Of a DNA stretch of 15,031 bases, positions 7,603 through 15,016 are shown piece after piece. The first letter of the stretch is position 1, and every line of letters starts with the position of its first letter. Location: NCBI GenBank assembly GCA_027081495.1, contig JALWKJ010000144.1:1-15031 (forward strand), read 5' to 3'. The DNA comes from Campylobacterales bacterium. GTDB lineage: Bacteria > Campylobacterota > Campylobacteria > Campylobacterales > QNZT01. The notes under the pieces were generated by a model. That model was not told the DNA's origin. It did not search any database and saw only the letters and a list, made by a program, of their open reading frames with translations. Position numbers and translations under genes: made by a program.

Positions 7603-10600
7603 AAAAAAAGACGGTGCGGTTTCTTACTTTTATAGAGATTGTCATACTTCTAGCGGCGCTGACGCTTTTTGTACTTCAAAATCCAAACAGTTTGACGATT
7701 TTCGTAAACTACGCAACAAAAGAGTTGGGACTCTCGTATGAAGAAGTTTCCGGAAATCTTTTAAAAACGGTTACGCTGAAAAATATAAAATACAAAGGTA
7801 AAATCTTAACGCAAGAGGCGTCTATCGACTGGAATCTAAAAGCTCTTCTTGGAGCTAAACTAAAAATAGACGAAATCGTTATAAAAAAGTTAAATATTCC
7901 GCTTACGCAAAAGTGGATTTTGGATCTTTCCGAAAAATTTGCCGATAAAAAAGAGAATCGAATCGAAGAGATTCCCACTATAGAAATATCTCAAGTCATA
8001 TTTTCCGCTCTCCCTTTTAAAGAAGAAAATATAAATATAAAAAGAGTGGAACTTCAGGCAAACGATATAAAAGGAGATCTCAGCGGAGTCGATATCGGTT
8101 TTTTCTCATTTTTGACTCAAAGCTCTCTTGCCGACATAACGGCTTTGGGCGAGATGAAAAGCGGTTCTTTGCATTTTAAAAAACTATGGCTTGAAAAAAT
8201 CGATGTTCACAAATTAATCTCTATTATAAATAAAAGCGAAAAAAAAGCGAAAACGAAACAACACTTTATAAAAGAGTTCGTAGCCGACGAGTTAATAGCC
8301 TATACGGTCGCGCTAAATTTTCATAAATACAAAATCAAAAACAACGCTCTTACCATGAAAGAACTCTTTTCAAAAGATCTCGCAAACTTCAACGCAAAAG
8401 CCGTTTTTATCGACTCGACTACAAATATGTGGTCTTTGTCCTCTTCGGGATATCTTAAAAATAATAAACTCTATACAAAAGTGGATTTGAAATTAAACGA
8501 CAAATATTTTAAACGATTCGTACCGTTTTTTGCTCATCAAAACATCAATCCGATCAAAATAGATTTAGAAGTCGATAAAAACGGACTAAGCGGAGACTTG
8601 GAGGCAAAAGCGAATAATCTTCTAATAGAAAAATACGCCTCTTTGAAAGCCTCTATACCCAAACTTCTCTCTCATGTCGATTTTGATTTCAATACTTTAA
8701 ATATGAAAGGGGAAATTTTTGCAAAACTAGATACGAAATATACAAAAGAGGCGAATTTAAACGGATTTATCTACTATAACAAAAAAAACGGTTTTACTTA
8801 TGACGGTACGCTTATTTTAGGTAAACTTCAATCTATAGACCAAAAAATCGAGATGCTTTTTAAAAACTCCGAGATAAAATTTAACGGCAATACGAAAAAG
8901 ATAAAAGCGAACCTTCAAAGCGATTATCTAAACGCCGAATATGACGGAGAAAGTTATCTAAAAGAGAGTATTTATATAAAGTCAAAAACACTAAACCCGA
9001 AAATCCTCTCATATAAAATTCCTTTATCGCTAAAAAATCTAAATTTTTCATTTGACGCGAAAACGGTTATAAACTATAAAAAATTGACGCCTCTAAATAT
9101 CAAATACAATATAAACTCAAACTTGATCGATGTAAACGCCACCGCTTCGATATCAAAATCAAAAAATCTGATAACTCATGCAACCGTAAATAGATCTAAA
9201 GACTCTATCTTGAAAAAACTTTATCCAAATCTCAAACAAAAAGCGCTTTTCCCGGCAGATGTTAAAATAAAAGTAAATAAGAAAATAAGTTTTATAGATT
9301 TAACGAGTTCAAATCTAAAAATAAAAGCCGATTTCGATCTAAATAGTACCGATTGCAATGTAAGCGCGAAAATCGCGAATCAAAATATATCGCTTTACGG
9401 AAATATCAAAAAAGATTGCACCCTTTTAATCGATACTCCATCCGTTCGCGAATTTCAAGATAGTTTGGCAAAACTCTATAAATTTAAAAAAATTCCGATA
9501 GACGCGGATCTCAAAATGGATTTGAAAATTAAAGATTTAAAAAACATTCAAGCAAAGATAGACGGAAAATGGTTTGTTTACGAATATAAACCAAATAAGT
9601 TTCTATTTGCGGAAAAATTTAAAGTAAACGCGCACTATCTAAATAAAAAACTGACGATTAAAAATTATCGTTTTAGCACATACCTCGACAGAGATAGAAT
9701 CTTTTTCGCAAACAAAGAATCGGTATTTATCTTTGACAAAACACAGATAAAGACCGACTCTTTTATCGTTAACGATATGGCGAAAATCAGCGGACATTAT
9801 AACTTTTTGCATAACAAAGCTATTTTAAAACTATTTACAAGAAACTATCACTACGACGATTTGGAAGGAGACTTTTACTTTGACGCGGCGGTAAATCTTT
9901 TTTCATCCGAAAAAAATATAAACATAGACGGAAGCATCACCGTAAACAGAGGTACGATCTCTTACGAGCCGAAAAAAGAGCATGATGTTCAAGATCAAGA
10001 TATCATAATCATTCAGGATCAAAAAACTTCTTTTGCGCAAAACGACACTCTCTCAATAGATCTTTTTCTAAACACGAAAAAACCTATTTATTATAAAATT
10101 CCAAATACCGATTTAAAACTATCGGCGGATCTGAAAGTTTGGAAAGAGCCGCACAAAAATGTAGAACTTCTGGGTATGGTAAAACTCATAAGCGGCACGC
10201 ACATACAAAATGAAAAAGAGTTTGAGATTCAACCCGGAGAGATTCTATTTGGCGGATCCATCTTAAATCCGTATCTTAACATTTCAGCCGTACACTTGAG
10301 CGATCCGTATAAAATATATGTAAACATAAACGGTCAACTCGACGCGCCGATTATAAACTTTAGCTCCACTCCTTACCTCACGCAAAGCGACATACTCTCG
10401 ATTTTGCTTTTTAACTCTACTACCAAACAGCTTGTCAGCACAAACCAGGATAGTTCAAAAACCGCTATCTCCATGTTTGGAAATATCTTTGCGAAAGAGA
10501 TCGTTCAAAACTTCGGCATAAAATTGGATAAACTCGTACTGACTACGACGCAAGAGGGAAAAATCGGAGTAGAGCTTGGTAAAAAGATCTCAAAAAAGGT

Positions 10601-10733
10601 GACTATTATCTATATAAACGATATCGTTCAAACCATAAAAATAAGATATAAACTAAGCGATCACTTTGAGAGCGATTTTATATTTAGCCCTGACAACAGC
10701 GGCATAGACATTATATATAAAGATGAGTACTGA
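7599..10733 (+). CDS. tamB: TamB-like translocation/assembly module protein (AsmA-like)
   Basis: TamB is a long periplasm-spanning protein anchored in the inner membrane by one N-terminal helix (residues about 7-26). It contacts TamA and belongs to the AsmA-like group of bridge proteins thought to move phospholipids to the outer membrane. The 1044 residues form repetitive amphipathic beta-strands. The conserved C-terminal TamB (DUF490) domain is clear: VKLISGTHIQNEKEFEIQPGEILFGG, LNPYLNISAVHLSDPYKIYVNINGQLDAPIINFSSTP, LTQSDILSILLF and the closing KIGVELGKKISKKVTIIY. The start is a TTG overlapping the tamA stop (TTGA), with a GGA 8 bases upstream. It is shorter than the E. coli protein (about 1,260 residues), and the difference lies in the variable middle. 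Confidence 0.92.
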   Translation: MKKKTVRFLTFIEIVILLAALTLFVLQNPNSLTIFVNYATKELGLSYEEVSGNLLKTVTLKNIKYKGKILTQEASIDWNLKALLGAKLKIDEIVIKKLNIPLTQKWILDLSEKFADKKENRIEEIPTIEISQVIFSALPFKEENINIKRVELQANDIKGDLSGVDIGFFSFLTQSSLADITALGEMKSGSLHFKKLWLEKIDVHKLISIINKSEKKAKTKQHFIKEFVADELIAYTVALNFHKYKIKNNALTMKELFSKDLANFNAKAVFIDSTTNMWSLSSSGYLKNNKLYTKVDLKLNDKYFKRFVPFFAHQNINPIKIDLEVDKNGLSGDLEAKANNLLIEKYASLKASIPKLLSHVDFDFNTLNMKGEIFAKLDTKYTKEANLNGFIYYNKKNGFTYDGTLILGKLQSIDQKIEMLFKNSEIKFNGNTKKIKANLQSDYLNAEYDGESYLKESIYIKSKTLNPKILSYKIPLSLKNLNFSFDAKTVINYKKLTPLNIKYNINSNLIDVNATASISKSKNLITHATVNRSKDSILKKLYPNLKQKALFPADVKIKVNKKISFIDLTSSNLKIKADFDLNSTDCNVSAKIANQNISLYGNIKKDCTLLIDTPSVREFQDSLAKLYKFKKIPIDADLKMDLKIKDLKNIQAKIDGKWFVYEYKPNKFLFAEKFKVNAHYLNKKLTIKNYRFSTYLDRDRIFFANKESVFIFDKTQIKTDSFIVNDMAKISGHYNFLHNKAILKLFTRNYHYDDLEGDFYFDAAVNLFSSEKNINIDGSITVNRGTISYEPKKEHDVQDQDIIIIQDQKTSFAQNDTLSIDLFLNTKKPIYYKIPNTDLKLSADLKVWKEPHKNVELLGMVKLISGTHIQNEKEFEIQPGEILFGGSILNPYLNISAVHLSDPYKIYVNINGQLDAPIINFSSTPYLTQSDILSILLFNSTTKQLVSTNQDSSKTAISMFGNIFAKEIVQNFGIKLDKLVLTTTQEGKIGVELGKKISKKVTIIYINDIVQTIKIRYKLSDHFESDFIFSPDNSGIDIIYKDEY

Positions 10734-11746
10734 TGACAAAAAATCTCTTTTTTACGCTATTTTTTCTCTTTTTTCTAACAAGTTGCGGTGAAATAAATAG
10801 GGATTCTCCTAAAAATCCAAGCGCCGTAAACGAAAACATATATATAAACGCATATTTTTCACAAACAAGCGGCAATTATAACAAAGGAGGAGGTATAGAC
10901 GAGTATCTTATAAAAGATATTTTAAACGCGCAAAAATCGATTCATCTTGCTATCTACTCTCTTAGCAACGACAGAATCCGCGACGCGCTTGTTAGGGCGT
11001 ATGAAAACGGCGTCGATGTAAAGATATTTACCGACGATCGCGAATTTTTCAAAGAGGATATGAAAGTTTTAAAAAACGCCGGAATTTTTGTCGCAAACGA
11101 TGAAAATACTAAAGCCTTGATGCATAACAAATTCATGATTATCGACGATTATATAACTTATACCGGCTCTTGCAACTATACTTATTACTCTTTTTACAGA
11201 AACAATGAAAATCTCGTCAAAATAAAAGGCTTTAAAATCGCCGCCGTTTTTGAAAAAGAGTTTGACGAACTTTTAAAAGGCGTCTATAAAGAGGGGGCGT
11301 ATGTGGATAAAAATATCGAAATCTATTTTTCACCGGAAGACGATTTTCGCCAAAGATTAATCTCGCTAATCGAAAACGCGAAAGAGAAAATAGATTTTCT
11401 AGCTTTTGCCTTCACGGATAAAGCCATAGCCGACGCTCTGATAAAAAAAGCCGACAAGGGCGTTAAAATAAGAGGGGTTATGGACGAAAAACAAAACGAT
11501 TATCAATCGGCCTCTTTATACGAATATCTAAAATCAAACAACATTTCGGTAAAGCTGGATAAAAATAAATTTACAATGCATGATAAAGTTTTTATAATAG
11601 ACAGCACCGTCGTAACGGGATCGTATAACTTCACGAAAAAAGCAAACGATTTTAACAACGAAAACTCCATCGTCGTCCACAATGAAGAGTTTGAAAAATT
11701 ATATGAAAAAGAGTTTGAAAAAATTTACTTTATGACCGATAAGTAA
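10733..11746 (+). CDS. Phospholipase D-family lipoprotein (two HKD motifs)
   Basis: This 337-residue member of the PLD superfamily has both catalytic motifs. HKD1 is His131, Lys133, Asp138 in MHNKFMIIDDYITYTGSCNYT. HKD2 is His283, Lys285, Asp290 in MHDKVFIIDSTVVTGSYNFT. Each is followed by the usual Asn/Glu-containing block (RNNENLV, FNNENSIVV). Both active-site halves are intact, so an active phosphodiesterase is expected. The substrate may be nucleic acid (Nuc-like) or phospholipid (cardiolipin synthase or PLD-like). The N-terminus MTKNLFFTLFFLFFLTSC is a lipoprotein signal with Cys18, which places it in the periplasm on a membrane. The start ATG overlaps the tamB stop by one base (TGATG), so it is coupled to tamAB. 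A recognisable ribosome site is weak, which is consistent with coupling. Confidence 0.9.
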   Translation: MTKNLFFTLFFLFFLTSCGEINRDSPKNPSAVNENIYINAYFSQTSGNYNKGGGIDEYLIKDILNAQKSIHLAIYSLSNDRIRDALVRAYENGVDVKIFTDDREFFKEDMKVLKNAGIFVANDENTKALMHNKFMIIDDYITYTGSCNYTYYSFYRNNENLVKIKGFKIAAVFEKEFDELLKGVYKEGAYVDKNIEIYFSPEDDFRQRLISLIENAKEKIDFLAFAFTDKAIADALIKKADKGVKIRGVMDEKQNDYQSASLYEYLKSNNISVKLDKNKFTMHDKVFIIDSTVVTGSYNFTKKANDFNNENSIVVHNEEFEKLYEKEFEKIYFMTDK

Positions 11747-11750
11747 ATAA

Positions 11751-12107
11751 TCAAAACGCTTTTCCGCGGTATGCCTCTTTTTTCGCTTTGGCTATCTCAA
11801 GCGCGCAGAGAAATTTACTCTCAAGAGTCTGTTCGTCTTGATAGTTTCGCATATAATCCTGCAACGCTTCTACAAGTTCGCTTACGGCTTTTAACTGTTG
11901 TGTCAATATATCTTGATGCTGTAAAGCGACAAAAGTCTCTTCGTCAATCTCGATATCGAGTTTAAAAAGAAAATCGTTTACTTTTTGCATCGATTTTAAA
12001 TTTAGCGTCGATATATCTTCTTGCACCGACTTTATATGCCCAAATATCTCGCCAAGCGCTTTATGAATTTGCAAAGACTCTTTTTGTGAAATTTCACATA
12101 TATCCAT
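11751..12107 (-). CDS. Small helical protein with CheZ-like DxxxQ motif
   Basis: This 118-residue soluble protein appears almost entirely helical. I do not know its family for certain. The segment ALQHQDILTQQLKAVSELVEALQDYM (61-86) resembles the catalytic helix of the CheY phosphatase CheZ (FQDLTGQ), with Asp66 and Gln70 at the same four-residue spacing. The preceding helices (about 10-50) could form the other part of a four-helix bundle. It is much shorter than known CheZ proteins, lacks an obvious acidic CheY-binding C-terminal peptide (it ends AYRGKAF), and no chemotaxis genes are adjacent. The ATG has a good ribosome site (AAAGGCGGA). It converges with the PLD gene, 4 bp apart, and diverges from the small lipoprotein gene. 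The CheZ link is inference. Confidence 0.75.
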   Translation of the reverse strand: MDICEISQKESLQIHKALGEIFGHIKSVQEDISTLNLKSMQKVNDFLFKLDIEIDEETFVALQHQDILTQQLKAVSELVEALQDYMRNYQDEQTLESKFLCALEIAKAKKEAYRGKAF

Positions 12108-12184
12108 ATTGTCCGCCTTTAAATTAATATTGATATCGATATATCGACTAATTTACTTTTATCATAAATAGTGTAGAATATTTT

Positions 12185-12421
12185 ATGAAATTTTTATATA
12201 TGATCTTTTTATCATCGTTTCTTAGCGGGTGTATATATTTTAACGATACGGGCGTATCGTCGCATCTGTACGACGACTGTAAAGAGTACTATGACAATTG
12301 CGGAAATTACCGTAAAATATGCCCCAAAAACCTCATAGACTACTCACAAATAGGGAGTGACTTAACAAATTTGACAAATGAACAAAGCCAATGCCGTGAA
12401 CCTGACACAAATACGAAATGA
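12185..12421 (+). CDS. Small cysteine-containing putative lipoprotein
   Basis: This 78-residue protein of unknown function starts MKFLYMIFLSSFLSGC, a clear lipoprotein signal with Cys16 as the lipidated residue. The mature part is short and polar with four further Cys (32, 39, 46 and 70) in a spaced pattern that could form two disulphides or bind a metal. No clear Shine-Dalgarno sequence precedes the ATG. The upstream 77 bp is very AT-rich and contains -10-like TATCAT and TAGAAT stretches, so the mRNA leader is probably very short. Its last 44 bases overlap the start of cmoB in another frame, which suggests cotranscription. Confidence 0.65.
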   Translation: MKFLYMIFLSSFLSGCIYFNDTGVSSHLYDDCKEYYDNCGNYRKICPKNLIDYSQIGSDLTNLTNEQSQCREPDTNTK

Positions 12422-13295
12422 GAGACGAAAATGGCTGAAGTGGAAAAATATCGCCCCGCTTAGAGAAGCCCTAGAGGATCTTTTTTTTATAGAGTGCGAT
12501 ACTTTTATAGAAGATACGATAAAGATAAAAGCCAAATCTCCCTTATCTTCAAAAGCCAAAAAGCAAATTGAAAATCTCGCTTTTTCTTTAAGACCATGGA
12601 GAAAAGGACCTTTCGAGATTTTCGATATCTTTATCGATAGCGAATGGAATAGCGCCATAAAATACAACCTGCTCTCGCCCTATTTCGATCTTGAAGGGAA
12701 AATTATCGCGGATATCGGATGCAATAACGGTTACTATATGTTTCGCATGCTTGAAAACAGACCAAAAGAGATCGTGGGATTTGATCCCTCGCCTCTTTTT
12801 AAAACTCAGTTCGATTTTATAAATCACTTTGTAAAAAGCGATATAAAATATGAACTTTTAGGTATCGAGCATCTGGAATATTATGAAAAAAAGTTCGATA
12901 CCGTCTTTTGTCTGGGTGTTCTTTATCATCGAAGCGATCCCGTAGGAGCGCTTAAATCTCTAAAAAAATCTCTAAACAAAAACGGAGAATTGTATCTTGA
13001 CACCTTTTTTATAGACGGCAAAGAGGATATAGCGCTTACTCCCAAAAACAGATACTCCAAAATCCCCAATATATTTTTTATACCCACCGTAAACGCTTTG
13101 AAAAATTGGTGCTTTCGCGCGGGATTTAAAGATATCGAGATACTTGCAAGAAAAAAAACCCTTCCAAACGAACAGAGAAAAACCGACTGGATCGAAGGAG
13201 AAAGCCTTGAAAATTTTCTAGATCCACATAACAAAAATCTAACCGTAGAAGGCTACCCCGCTCCACAAAGGATATATATAAGAGCGTCGATATAA
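12378..13295 (+). CDS. cmoB: tRNA U34 carboxymethyltransferase CmoB
   Basis: CmoB transfers a carboxymethyl group from carboxy-SAM to 5-hydroxyuridine at the wobble position of tRNA, giving cmo5U and widening codon reading. The 305 residues closely follow the short Campylobacter-type CmoB. Landmarks are LRPWRKGPFEIFDIFIDSEW (71-90), the SAM-binding ADIGCNNGYYMF (111-122), VGFDPS (133-138), FCLGVLYHRSDPVGALK (177-193) and the C-terminal WIEGESLENFLDP...VEGYPAPQRIYIR. The ATG is the first possible start, because a TGA stop in the same frame lies two codons upstream. It has no good ribosome site, so translation probably depends on coupling to the lipoprotein gene it overlaps by 44 bases. CmoA, which makes carboxy-SAM, is not in this window. 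Confidence 0.95.
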   Translation: MNKANAVNLTQIRNERRKWLKWKNIAPLREALEDLFFIECDTFIEDTIKIKAKSPLSSKAKKQIENLAFSLRPWRKGPFEIFDIFIDSEWNSAIKYNLLSPYFDLEGKIIADIGCNNGYYMFRMLENRPKEIVGFDPSPLFKTQFDFINHFVKSDIKYELLGIEHLEYYEKKFDTVFCLGVLYHRSDPVGALKSLKKSLNKNGELYLDTFFIDGKEDIALTPKNRYSKIPNIFFIPTVNALKNWCFRAGFKDIEILARKKTLPNEQRKTDWIEGESLENFLDPHNKNLTVEGYPAPQRIYIRASI

Positions 13296-13344
13296 AATTT
13301 TTTCCTTTTTTGGCGATATATCCGTAACAATATAGGAGATCTTC

Positions 13345-13785
13345 ATGAGCGAAACGAGCGAGACGGCAACACGAAACGATTTTGATCTTATTACGGAGAC
13401 TCTTCAGACGCATATTCAAATCAAAGAGAACCACTCTTATGAACTACTCTCACATAAAAGCGGTTTCGCGAAAGTTTCACTAAATACGAAACTCACGGAG
13501 AAAATCGACGACACGAATTATGTTTATGAAGCTTCCATATTTTCATGCGCAAACTTCTGCGCAATGGCTGCCGTTAACACAAAAGGAAATCACCTCATAA
13601 GCGCAAAAGCCGAATTTCTCTCACCCGTTAAAACAACAGACAAAGAGGTGATTTTTGAAGCCGTCGCGACTACAAACAGCTCCGGAAAAAAACAGGTGAA
13701 AGTAGTTGCAACGGTAAACGACTTAATTGTTTTCGAAGGCAGTTTCATCACTCTTAAACTAGACGGTAAAAGTATCGTTAAATAG
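13345..13785 (+). CDS. Hotdog-fold thioesterase-like protein (PaaI/DUF4442 type)
   Basis: This 146-residue cytoplasmic protein has the pattern of a single hotdog domain. A central helix (YEASIFSCANFCAMAAVNT, about 61-79) is followed by strands LISAKAEFLSPVKTTDKEVIFEAVATTNSSGKKQVKVVATVN and VFEGSFITLKL. It resembles PaaI-like acyl-CoA thioesterases. The usual acidic catalytic residue in the helix is not obvious, because Ser/Cys/Asn occupy that stretch. It may therefore bind an acyl chain rather than cleave it, or use another residue. A strong ribosome site (AGGAG) stands 7 bases before the ATG. It follows cmoB by 49 bp and may share its transcript. Its stop codon lies in the left arm of an inverted repeat. 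Confidence 0.8.
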   Translation: MSETSETATRNDFDLITETLQTHIQIKENHSYELLSHKSGFAKVSLNTKLTEKIDDTNYVYEASIFSCANFCAMAAVNTKGNHLISAKAEFLSPVKTTDKEVIFEAVATTNSSGKKQVKVVATVNDLIVFEGSFITLKLDGKSIVK

Positions 13786-13840
13786 ATTTAGATATAAAAA
13801 TTTGATTACCGCTGGATTATTTGCTGTTTATCTAAATCTA
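13783..13840. repeat. AT-rich inverted repeat at the 3' end of the thioesterase gene
   Basis: Bases 13783-13794 are the exact reverse complement of 13829-13840 (12 bp), separated by 34 bases. The left arm starts with the TAG stop codon of the thioesterase gene. The stem has few G/C pairs and no U-run follows, so it is not a classical intrinsic terminator. It marks the point where the sequence becomes more AT-rich. Confidence 0.5.
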
Positions 13841-14055
13841 ATCCCAAAATTACATCACATTTACGGCTGCTTTGAGAAAAATATGGTAATATATTTTTGA
13901 CTAGTTTCATATTGATATTTTAAATTGAAACATTATTTCTCATGATTATTTGTATATTTCTTATGTTAATATAAAAGTAGTTTATTAGTGTGATTTTGGT
14001 ATATATGTTTAGGGTATAAATAGTTATGTTAAGTATTCCATTCCTCTCTTTAAGC
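13841..14055. other. AT-rich gene-free stretch at start of accessory region
   Basis: I see no supportable gene here. The stretch is strongly A/T-rich and contains a possible -10 (GTATAAAT, 14014-14021) that could start a transcript near 14027, covering the candidate structured RNA and the AbiJ-like gene. No convincing -35 or repeat array is seen. Confidence 0.4.
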
Positions 14056-14127
14056 AAAGGTAGGGGTCGAGATAGAAGTCTATTTATCATGATAGTTCAA
14101 AATAAACTATGGAACCCCTGTACCTTT
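14056..14127 (+). ncRNA. Candidate three-way-junction RNA or structured leader
   Basis: The strand folds by eye into a Y shape. The closing helix pairs 14056-14067 with 14114-14127, giving 12 pairs with a two-base bulge. One hairpin pairs 14071-14076 with 14083-14088 (one G-U). The other pairs 14092-14097 (ATAGTT) with 14105-14110 (AACTAT). All three junction linkers are three bases long (CGA, ATG, GGA). It ends about 30 bases before the ribosome site of the AbiJ-like gene, so it may be its leader or a separate element. The linkers do not match a hammerhead core. It could also be a REP-like DNA repeat, since it contains GGGGTCG like the sequence at 14570. Confidence 0.4.
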
Positions 14128-14169
14128 AAAAAAAGTTGCCCAAAATATGTAAAAATAAAGGATTTATTT

Positions 14170-14589
14170 TTGAGAAAAAAATTCTCTGAGCGTTATAAGT
14201 TTGTAAAAGTTAGAGATACTTTTCAAATTGAAAGTATTGATGAGGGCTTGAAAAATAGGCTTTGGAATACAATTAGACTTTTTTATTTTGAACCAATTTG
14301 TAATGAAGGAATGGGATTTTTTGATGAAGAAACCCACTCCTTTGCAAAAAAGATTTATGATGTTTTTTTTAAGACACACGAAGAAATTGGTACTGAAGTA
14401 TATCAATTTGAGAATGCTTTAAAAGAAAGATATTTTAAATTAATGTGGTTTGAAATTTATGATTTACTTGAATATATATCTGTTACTCATCATTGCAAAA
14501 AAACAAATAAAGATTTTCGTACTTCTGTCAATAGAGTTTTAGAAAATGAAATGTCAGAAAAAATTACGGGGTCGGAGTGCAACTATTAA
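14170..14589 (+). CDS. AbiJ N-terminal-domain (AbiJ-NTD4-like) protein, probably truncated
   Basis: I place the start at a TTG with AAAGGA seven bases upstream. The protein then begins MRKKFSERYKFVKVRDTFQIESIDEGLKNRLWN, which matches how AbiJ N-terminal domain proteins begin. A longer reading from an ATG at 14026 only adds sequence from the structured region. AbiJ proteins belong to the HEPN-related abortive-infection group acting in phage defence. The 139 residues cover the N-terminal domain through ERYFKLMWFEIYDLLEYI and NRVLENEMSE. They stop where relatives, as I recall them, normally continue into a second domain. The last residues (ITGSECNY) are encoded by a GGGGTCGGAGT sequence that looks like an inserted repeat. 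It is therefore probably a broken defence gene. Codon use is more AT-biased than in the genes before it. Confidence 0.65.
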   Translation: MRKKFSERYKFVKVRDTFQIESIDEGLKNRLWNTIRLFYFEPICNEGMGFFDEETHSFAKKIYDVFFKTHEEIGTEVYQFENALKERYFKLMWFEIYDLLEYISVTHHCKKTNKDFRTSVNRVLENEMSEKITGSECNY

Positions 14590-14612
14590 CTTTTAGTGCC
14601 AAAATAAGTTAA
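14571..14612. mobile_element. REP/RAYT-like element end interrupting the AbiJ-like gene
   Basis: The sequence TTACGGGGTCGGAGTGCAAC resembles motifs that, as I recall, flank Y1-transposase (RAYT/IS200-like) elements. It is followed by a hairpin with TTAACTT (14586-14592) against AAGTTAA (14606-14612). A related GGGGTCG occurs at 14063-14069. No transposase gene is present, so this would be a passenger copy or remnant. The identification is inference. Confidence 0.35.
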
Positions 14613-14639
14613 GATATACCGTTATACAAAGGAACATTA

Positions 14640-14984
14640 ATGTTACAAAACGATTCAGAAGTTAGAAATATTACAAATGAAGATAAACAGAGAATTGAAG
14701 ATTTTCTTCAAGGAGCAGTTTATTCATGGTGTAAAAATAATAAGGATAAATAGTTTGCACTAAGAGATTTAATGGGTGAAGATAATTTTCATTCGCAAGG
14801 CACACCAATGTTTGCACTCTATGAAAAACATAAAGATAAAGACAATACAACAGTGTTAGCAGGAAAAGATACAGGTTGGATTTTAAAGAAAGTTATAAAG
14901 AATGATAAAAGAACTTTTGATACTAAAAAAGAAGAAATGACACGAAAATATAAATGGGTAAAATTATCGAATAACAATCACTAG
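14640..14984 (+). pseudogene. Hypothetical gene interrupted by one in-frame amber codon
   Basis: A gene of 115 codons starts at ATG 14640 with AAAGGA six bases upstream. It is interrupted by TAG at 14751-14753 and then continues in the same frame to the next stop. Before the TAG the product reads MLQNDSEVRNITNEDKQRIE and ends YSWCKNNKDK. After it the frame gives FALRDLMGEDNFHSQGTPMF and later GWILKKVIKNDKRTFDTKKE. Both halves read as one small soluble helical protein, and the context (KDK-stop-FALRDLMG) suggests a Trp codon TGG mutated to TAG. I know of no function. The downstream part could restart at ATG 14772 but has no ribosome site. Recoding or suppression is possible but less likely than simple decay. 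Confidence 0.65.
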
Positions 14985-14987
14985 ATG

Positions 14988-15016
14988 TTGACATTTTACT
15001 AAAAATTTAATATACT
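14988..15016 (+). promoter_or_regulatory. Consensus sigma-70 promoter reading out of the window
   Basis: A perfect TTGACA (14988-14993) is separated by 17 bases from TATACT (15011-15016). Initiation would fall near 15023, so the gene lies beyond the window. ATATAC occurs twice around the -10 region, which could be an operator. A -35 this good is unusual compared with the other promoters in this window. Confidence 0.7.

Noticed and set aside
14056..14127. Hammerhead ribozyme or tRNA
   Set aside because: The linkers (CGA, ATG, GGA) lack the hammerhead core, and arm lengths and conserved bases do not fit a tRNA.
14026..14169. N-terminal extension of the AbiJ-like gene from ATG 14026
   Set aside because: No ribosome site, the residues come from the structured repeat, and the family start matches the TTG at 14170 with AAAGGA.
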